A stretch of DNA of 64,000 nucleotides from Welwitschia mirabilis (lineage: Eukaryota > Gnetophyta > Gnetopsida > Welwitschiales): positions 250,689,439-250,753,438 of the forward strand of contig JBOZIK010000001.1 in assembly GCA_051453625.1 (NCBI GenBank). Direction: 5' to 3'. Position 1 is the first letter of the stretch, and each line of letters begins with the position of its first letter. The position numbers were made by a program, and so were the translations under genes. Shown here piece by piece: positions 1 through 12,775 of the stretch. The notes under the pieces are model-generated. The model ran no database searches, was not told the DNA's origin, and saw nothing but the letters and a program-made list of their open reading frames with translations.

Positions 1-66
<66 letters not shown>
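1..66. repeat. (TG)n microsatellite
   Basis: An uninterrupted TG dinucleotide run fills the first 65 or so bases and is followed directly by a short ACACAC tract. The window starts inside it, so its true length is unknown. The TG/ACAC junction could fold into a hairpin. Confidence 0.97.
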
Positions 67-67
<1 letters not shown>

Positions 68-1500
68 ACACACACATCTTATCAATTTATGTTTCTATTG
101 CTGATACCCACATATCATCATATATAGTTTTTATATTAACTATTTACATAACATTTCTAAATACTAGTTAGACTTTAATTATCATTGTTAAGTAGAAAAT
201 AATTAAAAATAGTTAACCTAATCAAACTGTCAAAGCACAACACTTAAATTGATTCAAACTTATGAAATAGTCAAAATTTTCTCAAACTCAATTAAATCCT
301 ATTAAAACAAAATCAGTCAAAGGTGGTCAAAGTTAGTCAATCATAGTTAACCATAGTAAAATTTAGTCAAGCTTAGTTATATGAAGTCAAATAATCAAAT
401 TAATCTTAAATCCAGTTGAATCACCATCAAACCACCTAAACCACCTATCATCACGTGACATCTGAACTAATCCATTATTTATAGGAGAGAAAAAATCTCA
501 TAAACACTTAAGGAGATGGAAATGATAAAAAAAAGTCAAACTAGTAGCTGTAAAGGTTTAAGGAACTAGTAGCTCATTGGTGAAAGAACATCTAATAAGA
601 GAACCTATTTAGAGGCAAAGGCAAGATCAAGAACTATAACATCATGGTTTGAAAGCTAAAGGCCTAATTTGTACTTGTAACATACTAGAAAAACTTATTC
701 ATTAAATAATAAAACTTATAATAAGAAGATAGAATAGTTAAAAACTACACCTTTATGTTTTTTAGCCTATGCATTTAAAATAATAAAATTAATTCTAAGG
801 AAGAAAAGGTATTTTACTACATAAAGGAGTTACAAATAGCCAGTTAAGATAAGATTATAATATATGATGCATGAAACATAATCAAACCTATATAATTAGC
901 TGATTAGGTAAATGAAAAAATTAATACAAATATGGCTTTTGGAAAACAATGAGAAAAAGAAAAGTAAAAAATACCCAAACAAGCTTGAAGGTGTAAGCTT
1001 AACCTTCTAAGAAGCAAGAGCAAGCTAGAAAGTTTAAGATGTGTGTTTGAAGGGGATGAATTTTTTTTGACTTATATGGAAAAGGAAGCTTCCCTATTAA
1101 GTTTCATATCTATTACACATTCAAGAATAAGATAGGTAAATGCCTAATTATGGAAGATGTAAGAAGCACAATACATCATACATAGTTCACATGATAGAGT
1201 GAAAAAGAGATCAATCAAAGTAATTATCTAAACTCATAATAATTATATAATTTTATCATAATAAAAAATAGATAGTTATGTAAACCTTAAAAAAAATGGA
1301 GAACCAAACACAACCCAATGCAAAAGGTTCTTCAAGATGAGATGATTCATAAGAGGAAAGTTATTCTTCATCATCATTAACTTTGAAAGCCACTAAAACA
1401 TTGTCACAAGGGAGGTGATGTGAAATATTAATATATTCACAAATAAACATATGTGGCCATACTAAATTTCCTAGTTGAACATAAACCAAAATGTTATGGG
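67..1500. other. AT-rich non-coding DNA
   Basis: I see no gene, LTR or inverted terminus here. The first part (about 225-400) is rich in GTCAA words, described under findings. The remainder is AT-rich sequence with stops in all frames, probably old unclassifiable repeat DNA. Confidence 0.6.
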
Positions 1501-1750
1501 TAATGAGTAGTTAAAGATGGATTTCAAGATTTATCTTTATAAGCATAAATTACTTGTTATACCATGTCTATGCATGTTTATGATGTTTATGGATGACTAT
1601 CATGTCTTGTAGGATAGGCCATAGTAGTTTGAATTTTAAGCTTTATATGACAAAAGATTTGAGACAATTATTATAAGGCATAGAGATCAAAGATTACATT
1701 TTCTTTCTTATATCTTTGTTATTTTACTAAGCTTTATAGGTTTTTAAGAA

Positions 1751-1990
1751 TCATGAATTAAATGGCTTGGTAGTTAACACAAAAGATGTAGAGAAAACAA
1801 TAAAGATCCCATCAGAAATGTTTCTTGTAATATAGCAATTCAAAGACATCATTATGAATGACTTACTTGAGGAGTTACCTCCTAAGAGAGCATCTATCAT
1901 ATCATTAATTTTATTTAATAGAAGAGTTATCCAATAAATTACCATACTACATGGCTCTAAGTGAAAAGAGAGATATTTAAAGAAAAGTAC
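1751..1990 (-). pseudogene. Ty3/Gypsy reverse transcriptase fragment (decayed)
   Basis: The reverse strand encodes a 64-residue open stretch that lines up with the first third of a Ty3/Gypsy RT domain. NDMIDALLGG sits where the family has IDDLLDxLxGA. SKSFIMMSLNCY sits where it has FSKIDLxSGYHQ. ISDGIFIVFSTSF sits where it has the residues before the MPFGL block. The following catalytic YxDD segment was not found at lower coordinates, and no LTRs were recognised. The sequence differs from the Athila-type RT of element A, so it probably comes from another Gypsy lineage. The alignment is by eye from remembered family consensus and is only moderately secure. Confidence 0.5.
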
Positions 1991-2278
1991 AAAATATATA
2001 AAGAAGAACTCATTAGAAACATCATATCCCTTTGTGTTATCTTCATAGGGATATTACCTAAGTAAAGGAGTAATGCATGTGGAGATCAATTGAACTCAAA
2101 GGGAAGGAATGAATAAGTTCCAAGAAATAAACTTATTTAAACTAATAATAGAACTATATGGAAATGCATAATAAGAAAACCTTACCAAATAATATGGTTC
2201 CCCAATGTGGGTACATTCACACACAAAGGATAGCATTTACTCACACCTCTAGATATTTTTAACCTATAATAAACAGTG
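1991..2278. other. AT-rich spacer
   Basis: Nothing recognised. It separates the Gypsy RT fragment from the tandem duplication. Confidence 0.5.
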
Positions 2279-3531
2279 ATTTTCTAATGCACCACCAACC
2301 TTATAACAAATGAAAGTCTCCTTTCAAGGTAACACTCTATCCCCCTTAAAGAAAAGTGGTTTTTAGAGGCACACCACAAACCATTATAATAGTGAAAATC
2401 TCCTTGCAAGGCAACACTCTCTTCCTCTTAAGGAAATAATGGTTTTCTAGCTTATCAATAACCTTACATCACATAAGCCTAAAAGTACAATATGAAATAC
2501 ACATCCCTATAAGGGTTACCTTGTAAAATATTTAATATTTAAGAAATTGGACTTTATAATAATATTCAATAATAAGATAGTCCATAATGTAAATAAAAAA
2601 TACATTATAACAACAAACCTAAAGATATTGCTTTCATGAAGATTTAAGCTCCTTGATGTTTTTTTTCTCATCACAAGCATGAATAAAGAATGCAGCAATG
2701 ATGATCCAAAAATAAATTATAATAGCAGTGCTATCTCCTTTTCAATAATGCCTTAATTCTTCATGAGAAGTGTCTTTTACTCATGCAAGCTTTCTTTTAA
2801 TGTTGATCATTGAGAGCCAAAAAATATTTGTATTTCTGATTGATCAATAAAGTGCCAAAAATTCTTTCTTAGATTCATGATTTTGAGGCTTTATATGGCT
2901 AAAGAAGATCTAGCCATTTGAGTTTGAAAGATAGTTGTTTGATTTTATAACCATTGTATAATGAATAATTATCATTTATGCTTTAAGCACATAACTTAAT
3001 TTTTAATTAATATGAACTTTGATATAAGATATCTTCAATTTTCTAGACTTCTTTATTGCAGAAGTCTTCACTTTTGTAGACATCTATAGTTAACTTACCC
3101 ATATTTTGATGAATTTTGCTCTGTAGTATCCTTAGATCTTCGTGATCATGAATCTGTGATGTACAAGTTCATAACTCACCTAAAACATAAGATATTAGTT
3201 AAAAATCAAATTGACTCTATTACCTATTTCAGTTTAGTATTGATATCTTTAAACATGTAGATGTCTTCATTTGTATTACATTTAACTTTTAATTCAGTTG
3301 TCTTGAATATTATAGTTATCTTTTATCCTATCACTTATTTTCTATTACATGTAAGATTTCTTCAAATTTCTAGATTTCTTTACTTAAGATATATTCAATT
3401 TTCCAAATGTCTTTAAATAATTTTTTTTTTTGTTTATAATCTAATACTTTTTGTAAGATGTTGCCTCTAAAGATCCATCATGATCTAGTGCCTAATAAAG
3501 TTTGATGTAATTGTAATAACTTATTTGATGC
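2279..3531. repeat. Tandem duplication, copy 1 (about 1.24 kb unit)
   Basis: This segment is repeated head to tail by 3532-4760. Matching landmarks occur in the same order in both copies. They are a CACCACxAACCTTATAACAAATG start, a GGTAACACTCT block, the run TTTATAATAATATTCAATAAT, a GACATCT-rich stretch, and an ATCATGATCTAGT block near the end. Inside the unit there is an older sub-repeat of about 80 bp: AAxGTCTCCTTxCAAGG then xAACACTCT occurs at about 2311-2335 and again at 2393-2422. The unit has no recognisable coding content. It is probably a decayed satellite or a tandemly duplicated repeat rather than an LTR pair, because there is no spacer between copies. Confidence 0.85.
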
Positions 3532-4760
3532 ACCACTAACCTTATAACAAATGAGAGTCTTCTTACAAGGTAACACTCTCTCCCATTTTTATAAGCATAC
3601 CAAAACCCTTTACAATAATGAAAGTCTCCTCACAAGGTAACACCCTCTTCCTCATAAGGGAATAATGGTTTTCTGCTTACCAATAACCTTACATTAAATA
3701 AGTGCCTAAGAGCACAATATAAAATGTACACCCCTACAAGGATTGCCTTATAAATTATTTGATATTTAATAAATTAGACTTTATAATAATATTCAATAAT
3801 AGGATAATTCATTATGTAAACAAAAAATACAACATAATAACAAGCCTTAAGATATTGCTTTGATAAAGATTTAAGCTTCTTAATTTTGTTGTTTTTCTCA
3901 CATGTATGAATGAATAATGAAGCAAAGAAGATCCAATAGAAAATGATACTAGTAGTTCTAGCTCCTTTATAATGATATCTTAATTTTTTGTGAGAAGTTT
4001 CGTTTACTCATGAAAAGATTTCTTTTAATTTTAATCATTAAGAGATAAGAAATATTAGTATTTCAAATTTATTAATGAATTGTTAAAAGTTCTTTATTAG
4101 ATTCATGATGTCAAGGCTTTATAGGATTGAAGAAGATCTAGTCATTTAAGTTTAAAAGATAGTTGTTTGATTCTATAACTATCATATAACGAATAGCTAA
4201 TGTTTATACTTCAAGCACATAACTTCATTTTTAATCAAAGTGAACTTGGGTTCAAAATGTCTTTAATTTCATAGACATCTTCATTCCAGACATCTTCACT
4301 TTTGTAGACACCTTTAGTCAACTTATCCATATTTCAATGAATTTTACTCTATAGTATTCTTAAACCTTCGTGATCATGAGTCCATGATGTGCAAGTTCAT
4401 AACTTATCTTAAACATAAGATATTAGTTAAAAAAATAAAATTGACTCTATCACCTGTTTTAGCTTAGTATAGCCATCTTTAAATATGTAAATGTCTTTAT
4501 CTATGTTAGGTTCAACTTTCAGTTTAGTTGTCTTAAATATGGTAGTCATCTTTTAACCTATCACTTGTTTTTTAGTATATGTAAGACAGCTTTAGATTTT
4601 TAGACATCTTCACTTGAGATGTTTTCAATTTTTTAAACATCTTAAAGTATTTCATTTCACTATTTATCATTTGATCCTTTTCATGAGTGTTATCTCTGAA
4701 GATACATCATGATCTAGTTTCAAGAAAACTCTGATGTAATATAATGACCTGTCTACACAA
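3532..4760. repeat. Tandem duplication, copy 2 (about 1.24 kb unit)
   Basis: Second head-to-tail copy of the preceding segment. It preserves the same landmarks in the same order, including both sub-repeat blocks near its start and the ATCATGATCTAGT block near 4707. Differences from copy 1 are largely transitions plus small indels. No third copy is apparent on either side. Confidence 0.85.
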
Positions 4761-6563
4761 TGACATAAAATGGTTGATAAGTGGAATCATCAAAACTAGA
4801 TTTACCAACAACATGTGTATAACCTTATAAGTAGTAAATTAAATTACCATTTATGATTGGTTTATCATATCTTAAATTGACTAGTTAAACTATGTGATGT
4901 ATTTTTGAATAATTTATCTCAAGAATTAAAGCCATTAGATTAAGATACATCATATGAACTATATAAATGGTTGGTAATGTCATTAGCCTCACTAATGATA
5001 TTACTAGTTTCATGTGTTTCATAATAAAGGGGCTAAAGAAATTTATTAGAAGATGTGTAATTGTGTTTCTAGATCTTGTTTTTGATTCGTAATGGTAATA
5101 AGAAAGATCACTTAAAGGAAGTGAAGGTAGTCCTTATAAAGATAAAGAAGAGCTCTTATCATATGCTTTGGGAGATATGTCCATTAAGCATACTTGTAAT
5201 AAATTAGGACATACCTAAAACTTAGAGAGTTCATGATACAAGAGCTTAAAGGATAGGGAAATTACCTTTATTACTTAAAAAAAAAACACCTTCTATGATC
5301 TCCCTCATTAAGGTATACCTATTAGTATAAGGCTCATTTGTATGGAATTTATAGCTACTACCTTCACTTTTNNNNNNNNNNNNNNNNNNNNNNNNNNNNN
5401 NNNNNNNNNNNNNNNNNNNNNNNNNNNNNNNNNNNNNNNNNNNNNNNNNNNNNNNNNNNNNNNNNNNNNNNAAGTTCAAATTCATATAGAAGAAGATTAC
5501 CTATTTAGACTTTGGCATTCCTTAGAAAATGATGAATGTGGATCAAAGTAAAGTGTATTTCATATGTAATTGGCCATATATTTATAGAACAAGATAGGTT
5601 TGTAGGTTCTACAACCTCACTAGTTTCTATAAAAAAATCATTTTTAGCTTGGCTAAAATAACTACCCTTTTGACATAAGTAATTTAAAGAAATACGAGGT
5701 CATTTTAATGAATGAAGAAAGATTAAAAAAATCTTTAAAGTACTCAAGAATTTAACATGGAAGAATCATTTTAGCCATGTTAGACTCTAATGAATCATTT
5801 ATGGGGAGAGAGGTAGAATTAATGATGCAATTTTATGTGCTCTTAGCAAAAATATTACTAATACCTAAATGTAAAAATCAACCTATAAGAAAGAGTTCTA
5901 TTCTATTATCCAAACACTCTATAGGTAAAGGAATTATCTCCTTCCTAGAAAATTTGTGTTAAAAATGGAAGATATGGAACTACCATTTATTAATACATAT
6001 GCCAAATTTAGTAATCACAAAGTTATAATAGGGGTAGAGGGGCTAATGTTTACATGAAAAATGTGATAGATGCTATAGATTAGGTGGTAGATTTTTTAAG
6101 TACATGGTATTACATGAGTTTGAAAGGAATTTCCTCATGTAATACAAAAGAATGTAAGTAATAAGAACTTCAAAATAAATTTGAAAACAACTTTAAGAAG
6201 GATAGTTTAAAGTAAAATGCATTGGTTGGAAAGAATTGTTGAATTATAGGAACTTTAAATATATTATAAAGGGATATAATTTGATACAAATGAATAGGAA
6301 AGTAAAAACATTTAGTTATTAATGATTGATTTGTTAAAGACTAAGAATGGACTTGAATTAGTTATTAACCCATTATAAGCAAACCATTAAGGAGTTTAAG
6401 AGTGGAGTATTCCTTAGCTTATCAAGGATAAAAATGGGAATGACTTATTTTTTAGTGTGGTATATTGATACAATAATATAACACAAGTTTATTTACTATT
6501 AGAAGATAAATAGAGTCTTACATACTAGTCAATTGGACTTCTGTGATGTTGCACAACTATATG
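4761..6563. other. Unclassified AT-rich DNA with an assembly gap
   Basis: No secure feature. A reverse-strand stretch near 5246-5371 (TLMREIIEGVFF) faintly resembles the zinc-finger start of a Gypsy integrase, and a forward 61-residue frame at 5777-5962 is unrecognised. Neither is strong enough to annotate separately. Confidence 0.45.
5372..5471. other. Assembly gap (100 N)
   Basis: Exactly 100 N, the conventional size for a gap of unknown length. Reading frames that cross it are not evidence of coding. Confidence 0.99.
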
Positions 6564-6648
6564 TTTACTAGTTAATTTTGGAGTACCTTATAGTAACTTG
6601 TTGATACATAATCAAAGTTTAATATTATAGTATCTCTATTCATCCCCA
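6564..6648. repeat. Outer flanking direct repeat of element A, left copy
   Basis: This ~86 bp sequence abuts the left LTR and is repeated in the same orientation immediately outside the right LTR (17925-18010). Both start TTTACTAGTTA, share TTATAGTAA and end near ATTCATxCC. About three quarters of positions agree by eye and many differences are transitions. See findings. Confidence 0.75.
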
Positions 6649-7533
6649 ACTTAATGGTCTTACTATGCAAATATGTTTAAGCATGTGTTTCACAACATCC
6701 TAGAATCCTTGGTATTGTAACTAGGAAAGATAAAAGGTTAGAGAGTAGTAGAATGTTTAAGAAAAATAAATTATAAAATATCATAAAATAAGTTAGAATA
6801 AAAACTAATAGAAAAAATAATGCAACTTAAAAAATAATGCAAGTCATTACCAAAATATAATTGACTATTATTCAATTAGTCTCAAATCATGTCCTACATT
6901 ATGTTAATTATAAATCACTATACTTCAATGCAAATCAATGCACAATATGAAAATAAAAAATGAAAAATTTTATTAATTTAATATTTTTAATACATATATT
7001 ACATTAAGAGCTTCGAAATAAGGGTCTTATCCTAACTAATAAGATGAGGCAAGGGATGTGGTTTCAAATCTTTCCTAATGGATTCTTCCCTTATACTAAT
7101 GCCCCTTTCTTAAAAATATTGAGAATAATTTAGGAAGTTAAGAGAGTTTATTAGATAGGAATCATTACTATTTATATTTATGTTACTAGGTAAGTGTAAG
7201 TAGCCATATCTTTAATCTGTAGTAAAATCAGTCATTATTGAAAACCATCACTAGGATGACTATATGTCATAATGAACCTTCTTGATCTATATGTTTGCTA
7301 GGTATTAAATAAATTAATGACATGTAATGATGATCTTATTTATAAGGCCTTTAATAGATTAATCATTTAATGATGACTTTACACTCAAGTGGTGATAATC
7401 TTATGAATCTTAGATATTTAAAAAAACTTAATGTCACTCTATTTTTATGTTTTTTAATCCTCATGTAAAGTTATGTAAGCTTTATTTACACTCTGTTAAT
7501 ATGTCTCATACTATTGTTTTAAATTATTTATCA
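6649..7533 (-). repeat. Element A 3' LTR (left)
   Basis: It aligns along its length with 16885-17923. Shared landmarks are a short block ending GGTTAxAGAG, ACATTAxxTTAATTATAAATC, TTGAGAATAA, AATGACATGTAA and a TTTACACTC block near the end. It is shorter than the other LTR largely because it lacks the GT/GA and G-rich expansion present there. The right border ends in TCA, giving a TG start on the minus strand. Confidence 0.85.
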
Positions 7534-10500
7534 TAATCCTGAATTAGACTCTTGGCAAATCCTATTAGGATCTACTGAACAAGATTCATACAATAAAATT
7601 ATAAAGAAAATAAAGTCAAATTTTCATTAATGTTAACCATCTATTACAAAAAAAAATGATAAAAAATGAGTATCTATAATATATAACTCATTAACATTCA
7701 TTAACAAGAAAGGGGAGTGGAATAAGAGGAACAAATAAGAGAAGTTCCTAAAGGAAATCTGTAAATGCAAATTCTTCATCTACCTCTTCTATGGTAGGTT
7801 TTAATGAATCTAATTAATTTAATCTAAGTTTAAGATATGGTCTTTTTAGTAAGGTCTCCAATTATTGATTAATATCATTAAATTAATATTTTAGTTACTA
7901 AAAAAAAGTATGTGTCTGAGTTGTGCTAATATTTCTTGAATGTTATTCATACACTAAGAGACCCTAGATTTAATAGCTGTTATTTACAAGTTAAAAGGTT
8001 CTTTAATATCTATGATTTGAAATTTAATTTAATAGCTTATGTCCATCACCTATTAATCAAAATAATGTATTAGATCATCAAAATGATCTACCAAGAATGT
8101 ATTTCTCTAAATGCATCAGTGCTAGAAGAGAAGGAGTACCTAGTGTAGAAGATCTTGTTGTACAAAAGTAGATGGACCTAGTAAGGTTACAAAAGGATTA
8201 GGTATAGCTAATGTGGAATCTATGAAAATTTTAAATCTCACCATTTGGCTCTTTTTTATGCCCATCTTACATAGAGTTTTTATTATTCATATAAAACTTA
8301 TGATAAATGCTACATCTATTAGAGAAAAAGTAAACCATTTGATTAATCTGTTAATTAGACATGAATAAGATAAAAATGTTATTATGCATCCCTTTTTAAA
8401 TTTGAAAATCCTAGATTAGATGAGCCCAAGTAAAATATACTCCATTTTCTTCTTCAATGCTACTAAGATCATCATGGCTAGAATTAAAAGATGAATAGCA
8501 TGGGGAGATGGAATGATGTTTTCCTAAATAAATTTAGCCATTATCTACTATTCCTCAGTTTAACTTCTAGGATTAACCCCTTTAGCATTTAATACTATTA
8601 CATAGTTTGAAAAAAGTAATTGAATACATTCTTTTTTTTTAACAGAGGTTTCAACTAAAGAAAGGAATTTATACCTTTTTTAAGACATGCTTAATTCCTA
8701 TGTCATAGGGTGAACACCAATCTTGATGGTATCCTCAAAAAATATAAAAATAAGGAAAACCTTATTTTCTTCACATGTTATACCAATGTTATAAAAGAAT
8801 TATTTCATTTATTAATCCAAAAACTAACCACTAAAAAATAAAATCTACTTTTAACTAGGGCTTTAATTTTCTCCATCATGCTATTATCTATCTTAGTAAC
8901 CACATCTTCATAATATCTCTCCAACAAAAAATGAGCTTCATGAATAGCTATATAATGGAGTTTTTCTTTTCTCCAAGACTTTGCATTTTTAGAAATCTCT
9001 TCTAGCTTTTCTTTAAGAAATTCTTTAAGGATAAATTCTAGAGCTTCTTACTATCTTATTGAAGTTGATGCATTAGATGATTTTATCAATCTTCTTAAAC
9101 AAGAGGAAGTAGATGATGAATCCAATACAAAGAAAACATGATAAATTAAAAAATTCATTAAGAGAGAAGTGATAAATAGTTTAAAAAACAATAAAATTTA
9201 AAACTTTCTCCTTCATCATGAATTTACTAATAAATATAATGCAACACTTCAAGTGATAAAATTTCATAATCATTATAGCTTCTATTTATCATAAGCTACA
9301 AGTATTAATAAGAGATAGTCAAAAAAGAAAGTTGAAATTTAATTAAGTCATGTAGCCTAATAATTTATTAGAACATATATGACGTGAATTTATTTTCTAT
9401 CTAAAATTTTCAACTAAAAAAGTTTTCCAAAAAAAATAATAATAACTGATAGTTGAGAAAATACCATGCATTCATAGTGAAAATTATTCTAAGTGAATAA
9501 GAAAAAAAAAATTGGCAAGTGCATTAGACCTTAATAGTTTATTTAATTACATTATATTTCAAGGAGGGAAAATATAGATTAAAGTATAAAAATTTCACAT
9601 AGGAGAAGTACAAATTCCTTACAATACTAATAAGTATCTAGAAACTACTTAAGTATGGGAATATCATTATAAGACTAAAGGAAGCAATGTAAATAAATTG
9701 CAATAAAGGAACCATGGGTTAAAAAATAAGGATTTCATGTGATTTTATAATCTTATGACATGTAATCAAATTATTTTTAGGTGATAGTAAGTATTAATGA
9801 TCACCAAATAGTTAACCCTATCATTACCTACATTACTAAGTGATGCAAATAACAAGAGTAATTCTTGTGATTCATTCACTAGATAACTAAAGGTAGTGAT
9901 AATAGTTGAGACTGATATCACTATACAAATTGCTAGGTTGATAAATTAGTAATGGTGGATTATTAACACTTAGTTAAAAGGTAACTACCAATAGTAATGA
10001 CTTAAAACCTTTAAAAAATTCAAAAACTTTAAGTAATAATGTATACTTTTCTATATTTTTATGAGATTATCTATCAAATAAAATAAGTGAAGAAATGTTT
10101 GAAAAACTCTTTTATTTAAGAAAATTAACCAAACTAGAAAAAGATATGTTATAGTACTTAATTTAACTAATTTTATTTTAAGATCAATAAGAATGATAAC
10201 ATTTATCTTTTCAAGTATTAATAAAGAATATTAAACTTGTAATGGAAGCCTTCTGCAATGGTCAAGATACCTTTAGAGGCATGTTATCAGATTGAAGTCC
10301 ATCACTTATTAGTATAATATGTTATATTAAAAAAGTTGAATATTAGTTATTTCATAGTCAATAAATTTCATGCTATAGTAAATTATAAGGTAAGCTTCTA
10401 AAATAGGTTGAGGTTAGGACTACTATACCTCTGACAAGTAATACACATCAATAATCTACATTGGAATTCATCCTTTTATAGTTGAATTATATTGTATACT

Positions 10501-11000
10501 TTATACAGAATGTGATATAGCAATCCATCTATTAGGTATTTACTCATATTAGCATGGCATTCCCGTGATATAAGTACTACATAAGACATAGCTCATTTGG
10601 TGCATTAAAGGATGTAATCATAAGTATACTTAACATACCTTTAAGAATGTATTCCCACTTAATATTGATACCTTTTACTTCTTATTCTTATTATTTATCC
10701 TTCTCTATTTTTTTAAACATATATTCATCATTATTGTAAAATGAACTTGACTTAATAAAAGCATCATATAAGATCAATATTAATATATAACATTAATTAA
10801 ATTAATTTTAAGTAGCATGCACTTATAAAAGGTGTCAATTACATAAGAAAGTTAAAGATAAAAGTTGATTTTTCTTAAAATAATTTAGATGAACAATACT
10901 TTCTTACCACTTTCCTCTCTGGAATCACTTAGTAATCCCCATCTTACATGGGATGTATTAATTATAGCACTTTTGCTAAGTTGAAGTCCTACCTTATAAG
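7534..11000 (-). other. Element A region between integrase and 3' LTR
   Basis: About 3.4 kb without a recognised domain. In Athila elements this position holds an env-like frame and a long non-coding stretch. The length fits, but I see no signal peptide or membrane segment that would support an env-like gene. Confidence 0.45.
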
Positions 11001-11339
11001 TTTAATTTTAAACTAAGATTTTAAGCATTATCCATTGATATAAAAGACCATGGTTGGTAATTCACTAGGTTTAATTTTTAGGATAATATAAAAAAATAAT
11101 CAAGTAGATATAACATTATTATAAATCACATTAGCCTTAGTATTAAAGAGAATTACTAGGTGATTAGATTTAAAATTCTCAGGTCAAATATGTTTATCAT
11201 GATAACACTTTGCTTGAGATTTTGTAATAAATTATCAGGTAATATATTGTGTACTCTTTTGATAAAGTCATGGAATCTGGAGGAGGTAATCATAGAGATT
11301 AAATTCTTGATCTAAAAGGTTCAAAAGTGATATCAATAA

Positions 11340-11965
11340 GAAGCACACAAGATTTATGTGAACAAATTCAAAAAGAGAGAAGTTAAAATAATTTCATCAA
11401 GTAGTTTTATATGATGAAAGGACATCATCAAGTTTCAAATCCCAATTCTTATATGAAAAGATAATAGTTTTTAAAGTTCTTTCATGGTTTTTATAGTAGC
11501 ATTTTCAACTTGATCATTTATTTGCAAGTAATATGGGTTGATAACATAATGTTTAATTTGAACTTATAAAATACATGTTTTAAGAATATTATTAAGAAAA
11601 TGAGTTTCTTGATTACTTATAAGAATTTTTAAAAAAACCACAATGAGATAAAATATAAGACTTAGTAAATCAACAAATGGTTAAGACATCATTAGTTATA
11701 GTAAGAAGTGCTTCTATCACTTGATTGTGTAACCAATGACTACAAGAATGTAACTATTTTTATAAGATGGGGGGTTTAAAGATATAGTTAAACTAATTAA
11801 ATAGACATTAAAATGTTGATACTCTATGATTAATTGAAGTGGCATATCTTCTTTATAAGTTAAATCTTTAACCTTTTAGTAAGCCTCACATTTCTTGATA
11901 AATTCAAAGGAATTATGAAATAAGAAAGGTCAATAGGGTCTAGCATGGAGGATTTCATAGTAGTT
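11340..11965 (-). pseudogene. Element A integrase remnant
   Basis: Integrase inserts the cDNA into the host chromosome. Reverse-strand reading gives, in order, a degenerate zinc-finger part (YYEILHARPY, then FIKKCEA at about 11881-11965) and a core segment with SYKNSYILVVIGY (about 11720-11770). Then comes INPYYLQINDQVENATIKTM (about 11475-11545), matching the family's TPYHPQTNGQAE block. Last is a tail near 11340-11375 in the place of the Athila VYGKACHLPVELEH segment. Several in-frame stops and frame changes show it is non-functional. Confidence 0.75.
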
Positions 11966-12544
11966 TACTTATGTTAAAAGTATCCTCTACAAACTCCCCT
12001 ATGATAAAGTTATAATATTAGTTTTTATTCCCATTATAAAATGCATCATCTCATGATTTGATCCTTACACCTATAATAGAAAAAAGATAAGACCCAATCA
12101 TACTCACCTATCCTATGGAGAAAAAATTTTTGTTGAGGATGAGTTTAAGTAGGAGATATTCTATATGTAATATAGTAATTCATGATTCTTGCATACCATG
12201 GAGTAAGATGTTCTACAAATTACTTTTTTTTCATCAGAACTAACTATTCATTTAGAAATTCATCCCTAATAATTAATGGTTCAAATGAGATAGAGGAAAA
12301 GATAAATGAGAAGATAATTGGTTACAAATTTTTTCTTTTAAACTTTATCCACGATTATAAGATTGAATTCTTAAAGTAGCAAGATCCATTAGATAAGATT
12401 AACCTCAATTATTAACATGGTCATAGAAATGGATGGTAGATCAATTAGCATAGACATTATTATAATATTCCAAAAGATAATGATAAAAATTTTCAAGAGA
12501 GTGTATAATTATTAGTAAATTATTTTTAGTAATATGCTAATTTA

Positions 12545-12700
12545 TTTAATTTCTAAAAATAATTGTACAAGTAAAAGCATGAAAATGTTTACTATCATTT
12601 TTAGCTCAAAATTCACCAATGCCATGATCACTAGTATTACACATTAATTCAATGTATTTTAACCAATTAGGTCTAATTATTATAGAATTACCATACATTT
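12545..12700 (-). pseudogene. Element A RNase H remnant
   Basis: RNase H degrades the RNA strand of the RNA/cDNA hybrid. The reverse strand reads WLKYIELMCNTSDHGIGEF (about 12600-12665). This aligns with the Gypsy motif in which FELMCDASDYAIGAVL leads into the RNase H fold. The catalytic Asp of CDAS is Asn here, a G-to-A type change, and a stop follows. It lies downstream of the RT and upstream of integrase, as in all Ty3/Gypsy elements. Confidence 0.72.
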
Positions 12701-12775
12701 TATGCTTTAAAACATAAAATATTATTGACAAGAGTAAGTCCATTCAAATTTAATGTCTTTTTCTAAACGTCCATA

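Noticed and set aside
2279-4760. The two 1.24 kb copies as an LTR pair
   Set aside because: They adjoin directly with no internal region, PBS or polypurine tract, so a tandem duplication is the simpler reading.
5246-5551. Frames crossing the 100 N gap on both strands
   Set aside because: The middle is unknown. The reverse frame's TLMREIIEGVFF recalls a Gypsy integrase finger, but the following residues do not continue the match.
7534-11000. An env-like gene in element A
   Set aside because: The position and size would fit Athila, but no signal peptide, membrane segment or open frame supports it.
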